Positions 35,959 through 45,768 of a stretch of DNA of 64,000 nucleotides are shown piece after piece. Under the pieces are notes generated by a model. The model was not told the origin of the DNA, made no database searches, and saw only the letters and a program-made list of their open reading frames with translations. How positions within the stretch are numbered: the first letter of the stretch is position 1; each line of letters starts with the position of its first letter. The DNA comes from Ancylobacter oerskovii (GTDB lineage: Bacteria > Pseudomonadota > Alphaproteobacteria > Rhizobiales > Xanthobacteraceae). The stretch is taken from contig NZ_JAHBGB010000023.1 of assembly GCF_018390555.1 (NCBI RefSeq), forward strand, positions 124,001 through 188,000, given 5' to 3'. The position numbers and the translations under genes are program-made.

Positions 35959-36001
35959 GGGCGATCCGTTGGAGGGCCGGCGACGAGTCGGCCTCGATGT
36001 A

Positions 36002-36019
36002 AGAGCGAACGTTCGTTCT
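36002..36019. promoter_or_regulatory. TetR operator 1
   Basis: An 18-bp near-perfect palindrome AGAGCGAACGTTCGTTCT (one mismatched pair) lies 43 bases before the TetR gene. Its core CGAACGTTCG is shared with operator 2, 47 bases away centre to centre (about four and a half helical turns). Confidence 0.75.
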
Positions 36020-36049
36020 CACGCTTGCCCAAGGACGGGAGAGAGTCAA

Positions 36050-36065
36050 GAACGAACGTTCGTTC
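36050..36065. promoter_or_regulatory. TetR operator 2
   Basis: A perfect 16-bp palindrome GAACGAACGTTCGTTC. It lies between the TetR operon and the 3' end of rppH; together with operator 1 it brackets the likely promoter of the efflux operon. GAACGNNCGTTC-like sites are typical for AcrR/TetR repressors of efflux genes. Confidence 0.75.
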
Positions 36066-36114
36066 GCATTTATTACCTTGCGTAAATTCGTGGCGGAAAC
36101 GTGTCCGCCGCCGT

Positions 36115-36630
36115 CTAGCGCGTCGCCGCCAGCACCGGCTCGAAGGCCGCGACCACCTTCTCGTAGACCGGGCGCTTGAAGGGGATGATCAGCCCGGGCG
36201 TGCGGCCGAGGCGTTCCCAGCGCCAGTCGCCGAATTCCGGCTTGTGCTTGCCGCCGCCGGGGCGGTGCACGTCGATCTCGCTGTCCGGCCCGGTGAAGCG
36301 CAGCGCCACCCATTTCTGCATCTGGCCGCGATAGCGCCCCTTCCAGGCCTTGCGGGCGATCGGCTCCGGCAGGTCATAGGCGAACCAGTCGGGCGCGACG
36401 GCCAGCGGCTCCACCGAGCGGACATTGGTCTCCTCGTAGAGCTCGCGCAGCGCCGCCTCTTCCGGGCTCTCGCCCTCGTCGATGCCGCCCTGCGGCATCT
36501 GCCAGGCATGGGTGGCGTCGACCGGTTCGTTGCGGTCCTCGGCGCGGCGGCCGATGAACACCAGCCCGTCGCGATTGACGAGCACGACGCCGACGCAGGG
36601 GCGGTAGGGAAGCTGTTCGAACGGGGTCAT
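36115..36630 (-). CDS. rppH: RNA pyrophosphohydrolase
   Basis: 171 residues from ATG 36630. The Nudix box is complete: [23 protein letters not shown], positions about 50-72, with the RELxEE catalytic core. N-terminal [21 protein letters not shown] and the [16 protein letters not shown] stretch are typical of RppH/IalA. The enzyme removes pyrophosphate from the 5' end of mRNA and starts its decay; the ortholog IalA is known as an invasion-associated protein in Bartonella. In relatives it usually follows ctpA directly; here two genes lie between. Confidence 0.93.
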   Translation of the reverse strand: MTPFEQLPYRPCVGVVLVNRDGLVFIGRRAEDRNEPVDATHAWQMPQGGIDEGESPEEAALRELYEETNVRSVEPLAVAPDWFAYDLPEPIARKAWKGRYRGQMQKWVALRFTGPDSEIDVHRPGGGKHKPEFGDWRWERLGRTPGLIIPFKRPVYEKVVAAFEPVLAATR

Positions 36631-36856
36631 CGCTGAAGCCGGGTCGGAGAAACGGGCGCGGCACCCTCGCCGCCCGCCCATCATAGGCCGGGGCGATGAC
36701 GGAACGTAGGAGCGGATGGATTTATGCTTACCGGGCCGGAACGCCCCGCCGCCCCCGCCGGCCTCCGTGCCGCCCGCGCCGGGCATCGCGCCGCCGGCAT
36801 TGACAGCCGCCGGTCGTCCGCCTTCCCTGCCGGGTGGGCAGGAGCGGAGACGGGCA

Positions 36857-37891
36857 ATGGCTGCGGCGCTCAGTGGGGATTTTCCCGTGGGATTCGCGGA
36901 GGGGATGTTCACCGATCCTTCCCGCCCTCACTGGTCCGGCGAGGGTTCCCGGCCGGTCCGCTGGTCCGCCTGGTATCCGGCCGACGCCGGCCGGGTGGCG
37001 GCCGCCGATGACGGCCCGGCGTCCTCCGGCTTTCGCCGGTCGCCGCGCTATCGCGATGCCCCGCTGGCGGCGGGCGCGGCCCCGCTTCCGCTGGTGCTGC
37101 TCTCCCACGGCACCGGCGGCACGGTCGCCGGTCTCGAATGGCTGGCGCATCGGCTGGCGGCGCGGGGCTTCCTCGTCGCCGGGGTCGATCATCACGGCAA
37201 CACCGCCCGCGAGGCCTATCGGCCGGAAGGTTTCCTGTGCTGGTGGGAGCGTGCCGGCGACCTCTCGCGGCTGGCCGACCATCTTCTGGCCGCCCCGCGC
37301 TTTGCGGGCCGCATCGACCCGGCCCGGCTTCACGCCGCCGGCTTCTCGCTCGGCGGCCATGCCGTGCTGGCGTTGCTCGGAGCGATCACCGAGGTGCCGC
37401 GCTTCCTCGCCTGGGCGGCGGGCGGGCCTTTCGAACGCGGCCCGCGCGAATTTCCCGATCTCGGCGGTCGCATCGCGCCGCTTCTGGCGGAAAGTGCGGT
37501 CTTTCGGGAGTCCTGGGAGCGCCAGTCGCGGGACTATCGCGATGCGCGCCTGCGCACGGCGCTGCTGATGGCGCCGGCGCCGACCGTGCGCGCCTTCACG
37601 CCGGAAAGCCTCGCCGCCATCCGCCTCCCGGTGGTCCTCGCCGTCGGCGGCGCGGATCGGGAGGCGCCGGCCGCGGAGTGCGCCGGCTGGCTGCACGAGG
37701 TGCTGCCGGCGAGCCGGCTGGTGTCGCTCGGCGCCGATGCCGGCCATTACGTGTTTCTCGGCGAATGCACGCCGCAGGCCCGTCGCGCCGAGCCGGACAT
37801 TTGTCGCGATGCGCCCGGCGTCGACCGCGCGGGCGTCCATGCCGCCATGGCGGCGCTGGCGCTCGATCTGTTCGCAGAGGCAGGCGATTGA
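36857..37891 (+). CDS. Dienelactone-hydrolase-like alpha/beta hydrolase
   Basis: 344 residues from ATG 36857 (GGAG 8 nt upstream). Alpha/beta hydrolase fold: oxyanion strand [13 protein letters not shown], nucleophile elbow GFSLGGHAV (Ser around residue 165), acid region [14 protein letters not shown] and catalytic His in [13 protein letters not shown]. It resembles the predicted dienelactone hydrolases (COG4188) that act on small esters or lactones. No signal peptide is visible, so it is probably cytoplasmic. It stands alone on the plus strand between rppH and a small membrane protein gene. The substrate is unknown. Confidence 0.82.
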   Translation: MAAALSGDFPVGFAEGMFTDPSRPHWSGEGSRPVRWSAWYPADAGRVAAADDGPASSGFRRSPRYRDAPLAAGAAPLPLVLLSHGTGGTVAGLEWLAHRLAARGFLVAGVDHHGNTAREAYRPEGFLCWWERAGDLSRLADHLLAAPRFAGRIDPARLHAAGFSLGGHAVLALLGAITEVPRFLAWAAGGPFERGPREFPDLGGRIAPLLAESAVFRESWERQSRDYRDARLRTALLMAPAPTVRAFTPESLAAIRLPVVLAVGGADREAPAAECAGWLHEVLPASRLVSLGADAGHYVFLGECTPQARRAEPDICRDAPGVDRAGVHAAMAALALDLFAEAGD

Positions 37892-37909
37892 CGGAGAGGG
37901 CCGGGCCGT

Positions 37910-38311
37910 TCAGCGCGCCACGGTCGGCGCGCCGCCGGGCGGCAGCACTTCCACCACCTCGCGCAGGCCGGTCGCCGCGTCCATCAGGGTGAAGGCGCCG
38001 GGGCCGGGGCCGTCATCGGCCGGCCAGCTCTGGCGGAGCGTCGGCATGTCGCCGGCGGCATTGCCCGGCTCGATGCCGCCGCTCAGCAGCGGCCCATCGA
38101 CCCGCACCGTCGCTGGCGCCTCGCCGCGCAGCATCAGCCAGGCGGAGGTGACGGCGAGGATGCCCAGCCCCGCCAGGCCGAAGATCGTCACCGCGGCACG
38201 ATTGAGGTCGCTGTCGCGGCCGAGGTCGCGGCCGAGCGGCTCCTCGACCTCGGTCAGGGTCTTCGGGGAAAAGGCCGGCGCGGCGGCCGGCGGCTGGCGA
38301 AGCGTCGTCAT
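37910..38311 (-). CDS. Hypothetical single-pass membrane protein
   Basis: 133 residues from ATG 38311 (longer in-frame start at 38344). A 45-residue polar N-terminus (PPAAAPAFSPKTLTEVEEPLGRDLGRDSDLNRA) is followed by one membrane helix (AAVTIFGLAGLGILAVTSAWLML, about 40-62) and a periplasmic tail with acidic and Pro/Gly-rich stretches. The RDSDLNRA segment before the helix is reminiscent of proteins of the divergent polysaccharide deacetylase neighbourhood, but the homology is not secure. It lies upstream of nothing obvious on its strand; the ctpA gene ends 261 bases to the right. Function unknown. Confidence 0.6.
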   Translation of the reverse strand: MTTLRQPPAAAPAFSPKTLTEVEEPLGRDLGRDSDLNRAAVTIFGLAGLGILAVTSAWLMLRGEAPATVRVDGPLLSGGIEPGNAAGDMPTLRQSWPADDGPGPGAFTLMDAATGLREVVEVLPPGGAPTVAR

Positions 38312-38488
38312 GCGGATTCTTGTCGAACCGGACCAAGGCAGCATCGCGGCAGCCCGATCGCCGCCAAGCGGAAAAAACGCTGCCCGATGCGATGTTTCAC
38401 ACCTGTTGCACAGAAGTCGCGCTGTCCCCCGCCGGCCTTTCCCGGCGTGGACGCGGCGGCCCTGCGAAACCGGGTACCCCGAATCGGA

Positions 38489-38508
38489 ACCCCGCCTCGC
38501 GGCGGGGT
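38489..38508 (-). terminator. Probable terminator of ctpA
   Basis: An 8-bp stem ACCCCGCC/GGCGGGGT with a TCGC tetraloop lies about 65 bases past the ctpA stop. Only two T residues follow on the minus strand, so it may be weak or act in a Rho-assisted way. Confidence 0.5.
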
Positions 38509-38572
38509 CCGGTCGTGACGTTCAGTCCTGTCGCAGGACCAGAGGCTCGCAGGACCTCCTGCGGTAGAAGGC

Positions 38573-39922
38573 TCAGTTCGGCACCGCCGCCTTGGGATCG
38601 GCCGGATAGGCGGCGTTCTTCTGCACGCCGTGCATCAGGTCGACCGCCAGCTTCAGCTGGGTGTCGTCCTTCGGATCCGGCGGCACATAGGCCGGCGAGC
38701 CGGTCTTCTCATCGTCGCCGTTCTTCAGGTGGCCCTTCAGCGAAGCTTCGCCGCGGGTGGTCTCCACCCCGGCCGCTTCGGCCTTTTCCTTCACTTCCTG
38801 CGGCACGTCCTGGACGAGCTCGATGTCGGGCGAGATGCCCTTGGCCTGGATCGAGCGGCCGGACGGCGTGTAGTAGCGCGCGGTGGTCAGCTTGATCGCG
38901 GCGTTGCCGGAGACCGGGATCACCGTCTGCACCGAGCCCTTGCCGAAGGACAGCGAGCCGAGGATGGTGGCGCGCTTGTGGTCCTGCAGCGCGCCGGCGA
39001 CGATCTCCGAGGCCGAGGCCGAGCCGCCGTTCACCAGCACGATCACCGGCTTGTTCTTGGCGAGGTCGCCGGGCCGCGCGTTGCGGCGCTCGATCTCGTC
39101 GGCGTTGCGGCCGCGGGTGGAGACGATCTCGCCGCGGTCGAGGAAGGTGTCGGACACCTCGATCGCCTGGTCGAGCAGACCGCCCGGGTTGTTGCGCAGG
39201 TCGATGATGAAGCCCTTGAGCTTGTCCTCGCCGATCTGCTTGGTCAGATCCTCCATCGCCTTCTTCAGGCCCTCGGCGGTGTTCTCGCTGAAGGAGGTGA
39301 CGCGGATATAGGCGATGTCGTCGCCCTCGACGCGCGACCGCACCGACTTGATGTTGATGATGTCGCGGGTCAGCGTCAGCTCGAGCGGCTTGTCCTGGCC
39401 CTTGCGGATGATGGTCAGCTTGATCGGGGTGGCGACCGCGCCGCGCATCTTCTCGACCGCCTGGCTGAGCGTCATGCCCTTGACGTCTTCGTCGTCCAGC
39501 TTGGCGATCAGATCGCCGGCCTGCACGCCGGCCTTGGCGGCGGGGGTGTCGTCGATGGGCGCGACCACCTTCACCAGGCCGTCTTCCATCGTTACCTCGA
39601 TGCCGAGCCCGCCGAACTGGCCGCGGGTCTGCACCTGCATGTCGCGGAAGTCCTTGGCGTCCATGTAGGTCGAGTGCGGGTCGAGCGAGGCGAGCATGCC
39701 GTTGATCGCCGCCTCGACCAGCTTGGCGTCGTCGGGCTTCTCGACATAATCGGCGCGCACGCGCTCGAACACGTCGCCGAACAGGTTCAGCTGGCGGTAG
39801 GTGTCGGAGGCCGCCGCCATCGCCGCGGCCGGTTCGAGCAGCAGGCGCGGCTGCGAAGCGCCCACGGCGACGATGGCGCCGACCGCCGCGCCCATCAGAA
39901 ATACAGACGTCCTACGCATCAT
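38573..39922 (-). CDS. ctpA: C-terminal processing serine protease (S41)
   Basis: About 449 residues from ATG 39922, with AAGG about 8 nt upstream. Signal-anchor segment (residues 5-27) followed by the S41 N-domain, a PDZ domain (GGLGIEVTMEDGLVKVVAPIDDTPAAKAGVQAGDLI, about 100-135), and the protease core with the serine in VLVNGGSASASEIVAGAL and the lysine in GSLSFGKGSVQTV; the Ser/Lys dyad is intact. CtpA cleaves periplasmic proteins near their C-termini, often cell-wall enzymes. Its start overlaps the envC stop by four bases (ATGA), so expression is coupled with that amidase activator. Confidence 0.94.
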   Translation of the reverse strand: MMRRTSVFLMGAAVGAIVAVGASQPRLLLEPAAAMAAASDTYRQLNLFGDVFERVRADYVEKPDDAKLVEAAINGMLASLDPHSTYMDAKDFRDMQVQTRGQFGGLGIEVTMEDGLVKVVAPIDDTPAAKAGVQAGDLIAKLDDEDVKGMTLSQAVEKMRGAVATPIKLTIIRKGQDKPLELTLTRDIINIKSVRSRVEGDDIAYIRVTSFSENTAEGLKKAMEDLTKQIGEDKLKGFIIDLRNNPGGLLDQAIEVSDTFLDRGEIVSTRGRNADEIERRNARPGDLAKNKPVIVLVNGGSASASEIVAGALQDHKRATILGSLSFGKGSVQTVIPVSGNAAIKLTTARYYTPSGRSIQAKGISPDIELVQDVPQEVKEKAEAAGVETTRGEASLKGHLKNGDDEKTGSPAYVPPDPKDDTQLKLAVDLMHGVQKNAAYPADPKAAVPN

Positions 39923-41478
39923 CCGCGTGCCTTCTCGCTCTCGCTCGTCACCCACCAGGGGGTCGGGTCAATCGACGTTCCGTCCTTGCGGAACTCGACA
40001 TAGAGAATGGGTTGGGCGGTTCCAAGGCCGACCGAAGAGACCAGCTGGGGGCCGTCGCCCATCACCCCGACCGGTTCGCCGGACAATACGAACTGTCCCA
40101 ACTCGACCGTTATCTTATCCATACCGGCCAGAAGAATATGGTATCCGCCGCCGGCATTGATGATCAATAGTTGTCCATAGGAGCGGAACGGGCCGGCATA
40201 GACCACCCAGCCGTCGCTCGGCGCCGCCACCTGCGCCTGCCGGCGGGTGCCGAAGGACATGCCCTTCTCGGCGCCGCCATAGCCGTCCTCGGTCCCGAAA
40301 TTCTTCAGCACGCTGCCGCTCACCGGCAGCGGCAGCAGGCCCTTCGCCTCGGAAAACGCCACGCCCGGCGTCATCCGCCCGGGGTTGGAGAGCGCCGCCA
40401 GCCGCTGCGCCGATGTCTGATCCGGCTTGTTCGCCAAGGCCTTGGCCGCTTCCGCCGCCTTGCGGGCGGCGGCGATCTCGGTCTCCATGCGCTTGAGGAG
40501 ATCGCGCACATTGCTCGCCTCGGCGGCGAAGGCGGCGGCGCGCTCGCGCTCGGCGGCCAGCGCGGTCTCGCCGGCCTCCTGCGAGCGCTGGCGCTCCTCG
40601 ATCAGCGCGCTCGTGCGGCGGCGCTGCTCGCCCAGCGTCGCTTTCAATTCTGCGAGAGCGTCGCGTTCGGCGGCCACATCCTTGCGCACCCGCTCCTGGG
40701 CGGCGAGCTCGCTGGCGAGCAGCTCGGTCTCCGCCTTGAGCTCCGGCAGCACCGCGCCGAGCAGCATCGCCGAGCGCACCGATTGCAGCGCGTCGTCCGG
40801 GCGCACCAGCAGCGCCGGCGGCGGGTGGCTGCCGAGCCGGGCGAGGCCGCCCAGCACCTCGGCCATCTCGTCCCGGCGCGAATCGAGCGATTCGCGGATG
40901 TCCGCCTCCTCGCGCTCCAGCGAAACCAGCCGCTGCTCGCTGGCGTCGAGCTTGTCCTCCACCGCGCGCACCCTTGTGGCGGTGTCGATCAGCGCGGCGT
41001 TCAGCTTGGCGCGGTCGCCCTTGATCGCCTCGATCTCGTCGGCGAGCCGCGCCTGCTCGGCGGCGCTGCCCTTCATGTCGGTCTCGATCTGCTGCATGCG
41101 CTGCTTCTGCGCCTGCGCCCGGGCGGCAGGATCGCCGGCGGGCGGAGAGGCCGCGGGCGGTGCGGCTGCCGCCGGTGTCCGGGCGGGCGGGCCGGCGGCC
41201 GGGGCAGGCTCGGAGGCGGCGGGCTCCGAGGCGGCGGGCGCCGGCGGGGAGTCCCGGTCCGGCTGGCCGGCGCCGGTCGGCGTCGGCGCTTCCTGCGAAG
41301 TCTCGGCATCCTGCGCCGTCTCGACGGGAGCGAAGGAGCGCATCTGGCCGTCGAGGCCCTGTCCCTCCGCCCATGCCGGCCCGGGCGGTGTGCCGGCGGC
41401 GAGCGCAAGCGCCAGCGCCGCCGCCACGGAGGGACGGGCGCGCAGGCGCGGGGAGCGGGCGTGGACGGGTGCAGGCAT
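39919..41478 (-). CDS. envC: Murein hydrolase activator EnvC-like, degenerate LytM
   Basis: 519 residues. Signal peptide (ends PAWAEG), a Pro/Ala-rich linker, a long coiled coil (about 110-370) and a C-terminal LytM/M23 domain. The domain lacks the zinc ligands of active M23 endopeptidases: the HxxxD region reads GMSFGTRRQAQVAAPSDG, and the HxH region reads IINAGGGYHILLAGM. This fits EnvC, which binds and activates periplasmic amidases during septum splitting. It lies in the conserved rlmH-envC-ctpA order. Confidence 0.9.
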   Translation of the reverse strand: MPAPVHARSPRLRARPSVAAALALALAAGTPPGPAWAEGQGLDGQMRSFAPVETAQDAETSQEAPTPTGAGQPDRDSPPAPAASEPAASEPAPAAGPPARTPAAAAPPAASPPAGDPAARAQAQKQRMQQIETDMKGSAAEQARLADEIEAIKGDRAKLNAALIDTATRVRAVEDKLDASEQRLVSLEREEADIRESLDSRRDEMAEVLGGLARLGSHPPPALLVRPDDALQSVRSAMLLGAVLPELKAETELLASELAAQERVRKDVAAERDALAELKATLGEQRRRTSALIEERQRSQEAGETALAAERERAAAFAAEASNVRDLLKRMETEIAAARKAAEAAKALANKPDQTSAQRLAALSNPGRMTPGVAFSEAKGLLPLPVSGSVLKNFGTEDGYGGAEKGMSFGTRRQAQVAAPSDGWVVYAGPFRSYGQLLIINAGGGYHILLAGMDKITVELGQFVLSGEPVGVMGDGPQLVSSVGLGTAQPILYVEFRKDGTSIDPTPWWVTSESEKARG

Positions 41479-41548
41479 CGGACGAGCAGAGCGGCAAGCT
41501 GGTTAACGCGCGCTTAACCGGGGGCGACCCTCTCCCCCCAATCCCCGT

Positions 41549-42031
41549 TCATCCCTTGTGATAGGGATGGCCGGCGAGGATGGTGGTCGCCCGGTAGAGC
41601 TGTTCGGCCAGCATCACACGAACCAGCTGATGCGGAAAGGTGGCACGGCCATAGGCGATCAGCTTCTCGGCGCGGGCCCGCACCGGCGGGCTCAGCCCGT
41701 CGGCCCCGCCGATCAGCAGGGCGAGCGTGCGGGTGCCGCGGTCGCGGCGGGCGGCCATGTCGTCCGCCAGTTCCTCGCTGGAAAGCTGCGTGCCGCGCGG
41801 GTCGAGGGCGATCATCTGCGCCCCCTCGGGCAAGGCGGCGAGCAGGGCGGCGCCCTCCTCCGCCATGCGGTCGTCCGGCCGGCGCGCGGCGCTCTCGCCG
41901 ATCTCGACGATGTCGGGGCCGGAGAGGCCCAGCGCCCGCGCGCCCTTGAGGGTGCGGTCGACGTAGCGGGCGCAAAGTTCCCGCTCGGGCCCGGTCTTCA
42001 GCCGGCCCACCGCGACGATCAGAAGGCGCAC
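41549..42031 (-). CDS. rlmH: 23S rRNA (pseudouridine-1915-N3)-methyltransferase
   Basis: 160 residues, a SPOUT methyltransferase. The knot signature is clear: [45 protein letters not shown], residues about 105-150, and the end [12 protein letters not shown] is the family hallmark. It methylates pseudouridine 1915 in helix 69 of 23S rRNA in assembled 70S ribosomes with S-adenosylmethionine. It begins 4 bases after the rsfS stop, so the two are one operon with nadD, proA and downstream genes. Confidence 0.96.
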   Translation of the reverse strand: MRLLIVAVGRLKTGPERELCARYVDRTLKGARALGLSGPDIVEIGESAARRPDDRMAEEGAALLAALPEGAQMIALDPRGTQLSSEELADDMAARRDRGTRTLALLIGGADGLSPPVRARAEKLIAYGRATFPHQLVRVMLAEQLYRATTILAGHPYHKG

Positions 42032-42035
42032 CCGC

Positions 42036-42449
42036 TCAGCCGCGCGGGGCTTTGGTGGCGTCCGGGCGTCCGCCCGACCACATCTTCTCGATGTTGTAGA
42101 AGGACCTCACCTCGGGTTGGAAGAGGTGGACGATCACGTCGCTCGCATCGATCAGCACCCAGTCGGCGGCCGGCAGGCCTTCGATGCGGATGCCTTTCAC
42201 GCCGAACGCCTTGAGCGCCTCGACGAGGTGCTCGGCGATCGCGCCGACGTGGCGCTGCGAACGGCCGGACGCCACCACCATGTGGTCGGCGATGGTGGTC
42301 TTGCCGCGCAGGTCGATGGAGGTGACGTCCTCCGCCTTGTCGTCGTCGAGACGGGCGAGAACGAGGGCCAGGATCTCGTCGGCGTCGTAACGCGCTTCGG
42401 AGACCGGAGCAGCGGCCGGGCTGGTGGGGGCGGCTGCGGAAAGCGCCAT
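42036..42449 (-). CDS. rsfS: Ribosomal silencing factor
   Basis: About 137 residues from ATG 42449; an in-frame ATG at 42476 would add nine residues and neither has a good SD. The RsfS/DUF143 fold shows [42 protein letters not shown] in residues 32-73, [28 protein letters not shown] at the end. The factor binds L14 on the large subunit and blocks joining of the subunits in stationary phase. Its place between nadD and rlmH is conserved. Confidence 0.93.
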   Translation of the reverse strand: MALSAAAPTSPAAAPVSEARYDADEILALVLARLDDDKAEDVTSIDLRGKTTIADHMVVASGRSQRHVGAIAEHLVEALKAFGVKGIRIEGLPAADWVLIDASDVIVHLFQPEVRSFYNIEKMWSGGRPDATKAPRG

Positions 42450-42629
42450 GCTGGACAGGGGGCCGGATCCTCTCATGTTGCACGTCGCGGGGGGAATTTT
42501 CCCACCGTCAATGCGTGCCTAGGATATCGTGAAACCACCCGTCTTTTCAAGCTTTGCCGCTCTTTTCGCCACGCGGCGCCGCAAAGCTGCGCAGCCGGAG
42601 CCTCACGCCGCGCCGCCCGAGGGGGTGGG

Positions 42630-43283
42630 TCAGGCCTCCGCCGCGGCGCCCGGGCGGGTTTCCGGCGGCGCGGCGCGCGAGCGCAGGGCGGTGGAGGACA
42701 GCGGCGATTTCAGCCCGTGCAGGAACACCCAGGCCGGCGGCGGCAGCCCGGCCAGCCGGCCCGCCCACCGCTCGTCGAGCCGCCAGCGCTCCAGCGCCCG
42801 CGCCGCCGGGGCGGCGGTGGCGTTGAGGCTCAGGCCCGGCCGGTCGATCACCGCGATGGGCACGAGGGCGGCGATGTCGCGCCAGCGCTGCCAGCGGTGG
42901 AAGCTGGCGAGGTTGTCGGCGCCCATCAGCCAGACGAAGCGCACGCCGGGGCGGCGGCGGACCAGCTCGGCCACGGTGTCGTGGCTGTAGCGGGTGCCGA
43001 GCCCGGCCTCCAGCCCGGTCGGCACCAGCGCCGGATGGTCGGCGACCCGGCGGGCGAGGGCCAGCCGCTCGGCGAGCGGCGGCAGGCCGTTATTGTCCTT
43101 CAGCGGGTTGCCGGGCGTCACCAGCCACCAGACCCGGTCGAGGCCGAGCTTCTTCAGTGCCAGCAGGCTGGCGGCGCGATGGGCGGCATGCGGCGGGTTG
43201 AACGAGCCGCCATAGAGGCCGATCCGCATGCCCGGCGCCGAGGGCGGGATGCGGAGCTCGGCGGGTGGAAGGCCCGGCGTCAC
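42630..43283 (-). CDS. nadD: Nicotinate-nucleotide adenylyltransferase
   Basis: 199 residues from the ATG at 43229 (MRIGLYGG), or 217 from the GTG at 43283 used here; relatives usually carry about 20 extra residues of the form PPxxxGMRIGL, as found here, which favours the longer start. The nucleotidyltransferase motif [11 protein letters not shown] and [24 protein letters not shown] are clear, and [19 protein letters not shown] is the family core. It joins ATP and nicotinate mononucleotide in NAD synthesis. The last 35 residues are low-complexity; the expected ISSTxIR ending is LSSTALRSR. Confidence 0.92.
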   Translation of the reverse strand: MTPGLPPAELRIPPSAPGMRIGLYGGSFNPPHAAHRAASLLALKKLGLDRVWWLVTPGNPLKDNNGLPPLAERLALARRVADHPALVPTGLEAGLGTRYSHDTVAELVRRRPGVRFVWLMGADNLASFHRWQRWRDIAALVPIAVIDRPGLSLNATAAPAARALERWRLDERWAGRLAGLPPPAWVFLHGLKSPLSSTALRSRAAPPETRPGAAAEA

Positions 43284-43291
43284 GGCCGGCG

Positions 43292-44620
43292 TCACGGCCT
43301 GGTCTGGCCGGTGCCGCGCACCCGGTACTTGAAGGAGGTCAGCTGCTCCGCCCCCACGGGGCCCCGTGCATGCATGCGCCCGGTGGCGATGCCGATCTCG
43401 CCGCCGAAGCCGAATTCGCCGCCATCGGCGAACTGGGTGGAGGCATTGTGCACCACGATCGCCGAATCCACCTCGGCGAGGAAGCGCTCGGCCGCCGCCG
43501 CGTCCTCGGTAAGGATGGCGTCGGTGTGGTGCGAGCCATGCGTCTCGATATGGTCGATGGCGGCGTCGAGCCCGTCCACCACCCTGACCGAGATCACCGC
43601 GTCGAGATACTCGGTGTCCCAGTCCGCCTCGGCGGCCGGCTTCACCCGCGTATCCACCTTCCGGGTGGCCTCGTCGCCGCGCACCTCGCAGCCGGCATCC
43701 AGCAGCATGGTGACGAGCGGGGCCAGGAAACGCTCGGCTCCGGCGCGGTCCACCAGCAGCGTCTCGGCGGCGCCGCAGACGCTGGTGCGCCGCAGCTTGG
43801 CGTTCCGCACCACGGTGAGCGCCTTGTCGAGATCGGCGGCCTTGTCGACATAGACGTGCACGATGCCTTCCAGATGCGCGAACACCGGCACCCGCGCCTC
43901 GCTCTGCACGCGGGCGACCAGGCTCTTGCCGCCGCGCGGCACGATGACGTCGATATTGCCGTCGAGCCCGGCCAGCATCTCGCCCACCGCCGCGCGGTCG
44001 CGGGTGGGCACCAGCTGGATGGCGTCGGCGGGCAGGCCGGCCGAGACGAGGCCCTTCACCATCGCCGCATGGATGGCGCGGCTGGAATGGAAGCTGTCGG
44101 AGCCGCCGCGCAGGATCACCGCATTGCCGGCCTTCAGGCACAGGCTGCCGGCATCGGCGGTGACGTTGGGCCGGCTCTCATAGATGACGCCGACCACGCC
44201 GAGCGGCGTGCGCACGCGCTCGAGGCGCAGCCCGTTCGGCCGCTCCCAGCTTTCCGTCACCTTGCCGACCGGATCGGGCAGGGTGGCGATCTCGGCAACG
44301 CCGGCGGCGGTGGCCTCCAGCCGCGCCGGGGTCAGGGTCAGCCGGTCGATCAGCGCTTCCGTGAGCCCGGCGGTGCGGGCGCGCGCGACATCCTCGGCGT
44401 TGGCGGCGAGAATGGCCGCCGCATCGGCGCGGATCGTCTCGGCCGCCGCCTTCAGCGCCGCTTCCTTGGTCGCCGCCGGGGCGAGGGCGAGCCTGCGGGC
44501 GCCGGCGCGGGCGCGCTGGCCGATCTCGCGCATCAGCGCCGCCACCTCCGCCGGGGCCGGCGCGCCGCGGGACGTGTCGTCGGCGGTGGCGGCGGGAAGA
44601 GGGGAGAGGGCGGCGGACAT
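43292..44620 (-). CDS. proA: Gamma-glutamyl phosphate reductase
   Basis: 442 residues. The aldehyde-dehydrogenase-fold enzyme reduces gamma-glutamyl phosphate to glutamate semialdehyde, the second step of proline synthesis. Typical stretches: [35 protein letters not shown] (about 130-165), catalytic Cys in [48 protein letters not shown] near the end. Its usual partner proB (and obgE) is not upstream; the YihY gene begins on the other strand with an overlapping start codon instead. It leads the nadD-rsfS-rlmH-envC-ctpA run. Confidence 0.95.
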   Translation of the reverse strand: MSAALSPLPAATADDTSRGAPAPAEVAALMREIGQRARAGARRLALAPAATKEAALKAAAETIRADAAAILAANAEDVARARTAGLTEALIDRLTLTPARLEATAAGVAEIATLPDPVGKVTESWERPNGLRLERVRTPLGVVGVIYESRPNVTADAGSLCLKAGNAVILRGGSDSFHSSRAIHAAMVKGLVSAGLPADAIQLVPTRDRAAVGEMLAGLDGNIDVIVPRGGKSLVARVQSEARVPVFAHLEGIVHVYVDKAADLDKALTVVRNAKLRRTSVCGAAETLLVDRAGAERFLAPLVTMLLDAGCEVRGDEATRKVDTRVKPAAEADWDTEYLDAVISVRVVDGLDAAIDHIETHGSHHTDAILTEDAAAAERFLAEVDSAIVVHNASTQFADGGEFGFGGEIGIATGRMHARGPVGAEQLTSFKYRVRGTGQTRP

Positions 44621-45659
44621 GGCGTTACTCGTCGGAGCCGAAGGGGTGGCGGGGGAAACAGGGCGGCTCTTCTATCACATTCCGTCGCCGGCATGCCAAA
44701 TCTCTCCCGCATTCTGGCGTCGCTTAACCCTGTGGCGGCGAATCGGCGCGCCGAGGCTTGCCATTTGCGTCCGGGCATCCGATGTCGTTGCCACCCGCCG
44801 CGCCATACCGGGAGACACGAGCATTATCCTGCGTGCCTACGATATCGCCTGGGATGCGTTCTGGCGCTTCGTCGAGGATGACGGCTGGGCGATCGCCAGC
44901 CACATCGCGCTGTCGGCGCTGATGTCGCTGTTCCCCTTCCTCATCTTCGTCACCGCGCTGGCCGCCTTCTTCGATTTCAAGGACCTCGCCAGCGAGACGG
45001 TGCAGCTGATGCTGGAGGCCTGGCCGGCGCAGGTGGCCGCTCCCATCGGGCGGGAGATCTCCTCGGTGCTCACCCATGTGCGCACCGACGCGCTCACCGT
45101 GGGCGTGGTGCTGGCCATCTACTTCTCCTCCAACGGCATCGAGAGCCTGCGCATCGGCCTCAACCGCGCCTATGGCGTGAAGGAGATGCGCTCCTGGTAC
45201 TGGCTGCGGCTGGAATCCATCGGCTATGTGCTGGTCGGCGCCGCCGGGCTGCTGGCGCTGTCCTTCCTGGTGGTGCTCGGGCCGGTGCTGTGGCTCGGCG
45301 TGGTGCACTGGGTGCCGGCGCTGGAGCCGTTCGGCTGGGTCGTCACCTTCCTGCGCTATGCCGCCACCTCGGTGATCCTCATCGTGGCACTGGTGGTGGC
45401 GCATATGTGGCTGCCGGCCGGGCGGCGGCGGCTGTCGGACGTGGCGCCGGGCATCCTCGTCACGCTGGCGCTGTGGCTCGGCGCCGGCGCCGCCTTCGGG
45501 CGCTACCTCGCCGCCTTCGCCGGCAACTACGTCACCACCTATGCCGGCCTCGCCTCGGTGATGATCGCGCTGGTGTTCCTCTACACCACCGCCTCGATCT
45601 TCGTTTACGGCGGCGAATTGAACGCCTCGATCCGCCGCGCGCGGGAAGCCGCCTATTAG
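44619..45659 (+). CDS. YihY/BrkB-family inner-membrane protein
   Basis: The recognisable family sequence begins around 44830 ([41 protein letters not shown]) and has six membrane helices: the first after DDGW, then [88 protein letters not shown] and [22 protein letters not shown]. The only in-frame ATG is at 44619 (346 residues), overlapping the proA start; its SD GAGAGGG is good but the extra 68 residues look unlike family members. No ATG/GTG/TTG lies between; an ATT at 44823 behind GGAG would give 278 residues. Function unknown; once thought to be RNase BN. Confidence 0.82.
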   Translation: MALLVGAEGVAGETGRLFYHIPSPACQISPAFWRRLTLWRRIGAPRLAICVRASDVVATRRAIPGDTSIILRAYDIAWDAFWRFVEDDGWAIASHIALSALMSLFPFLIFVTALAAFFDFKDLASETVQLMLEAWPAQVAAPIGREISSVLTHVRTDALTVGVVLAIYFSSNGIESLRIGLNRAYGVKEMRSWYWLRLESIGYVLVGAAGLLALSFLVVLGPVLWLGVVHWVPALEPFGWVVTFLRYAATSVILIVALVVAHMWLPAGRRRLSDVAPGILVTLALWLGAGAAFGRYLAAFAGNYVTTYAGLASVMIALVFLYTTASIFVYGGELNASIRRAREAAY

Positions 45660-45768
45660 GCGCGGCGAGCGAGGGGGAACTTTCGCCGCCCCTCGCGCCT
45701 TGACCCGGGCCGGGCCGCCTCCTGCCTTGCCGGACGGCGGCGCCGGCGAGCGTGAGGAGCCCCGGCAC

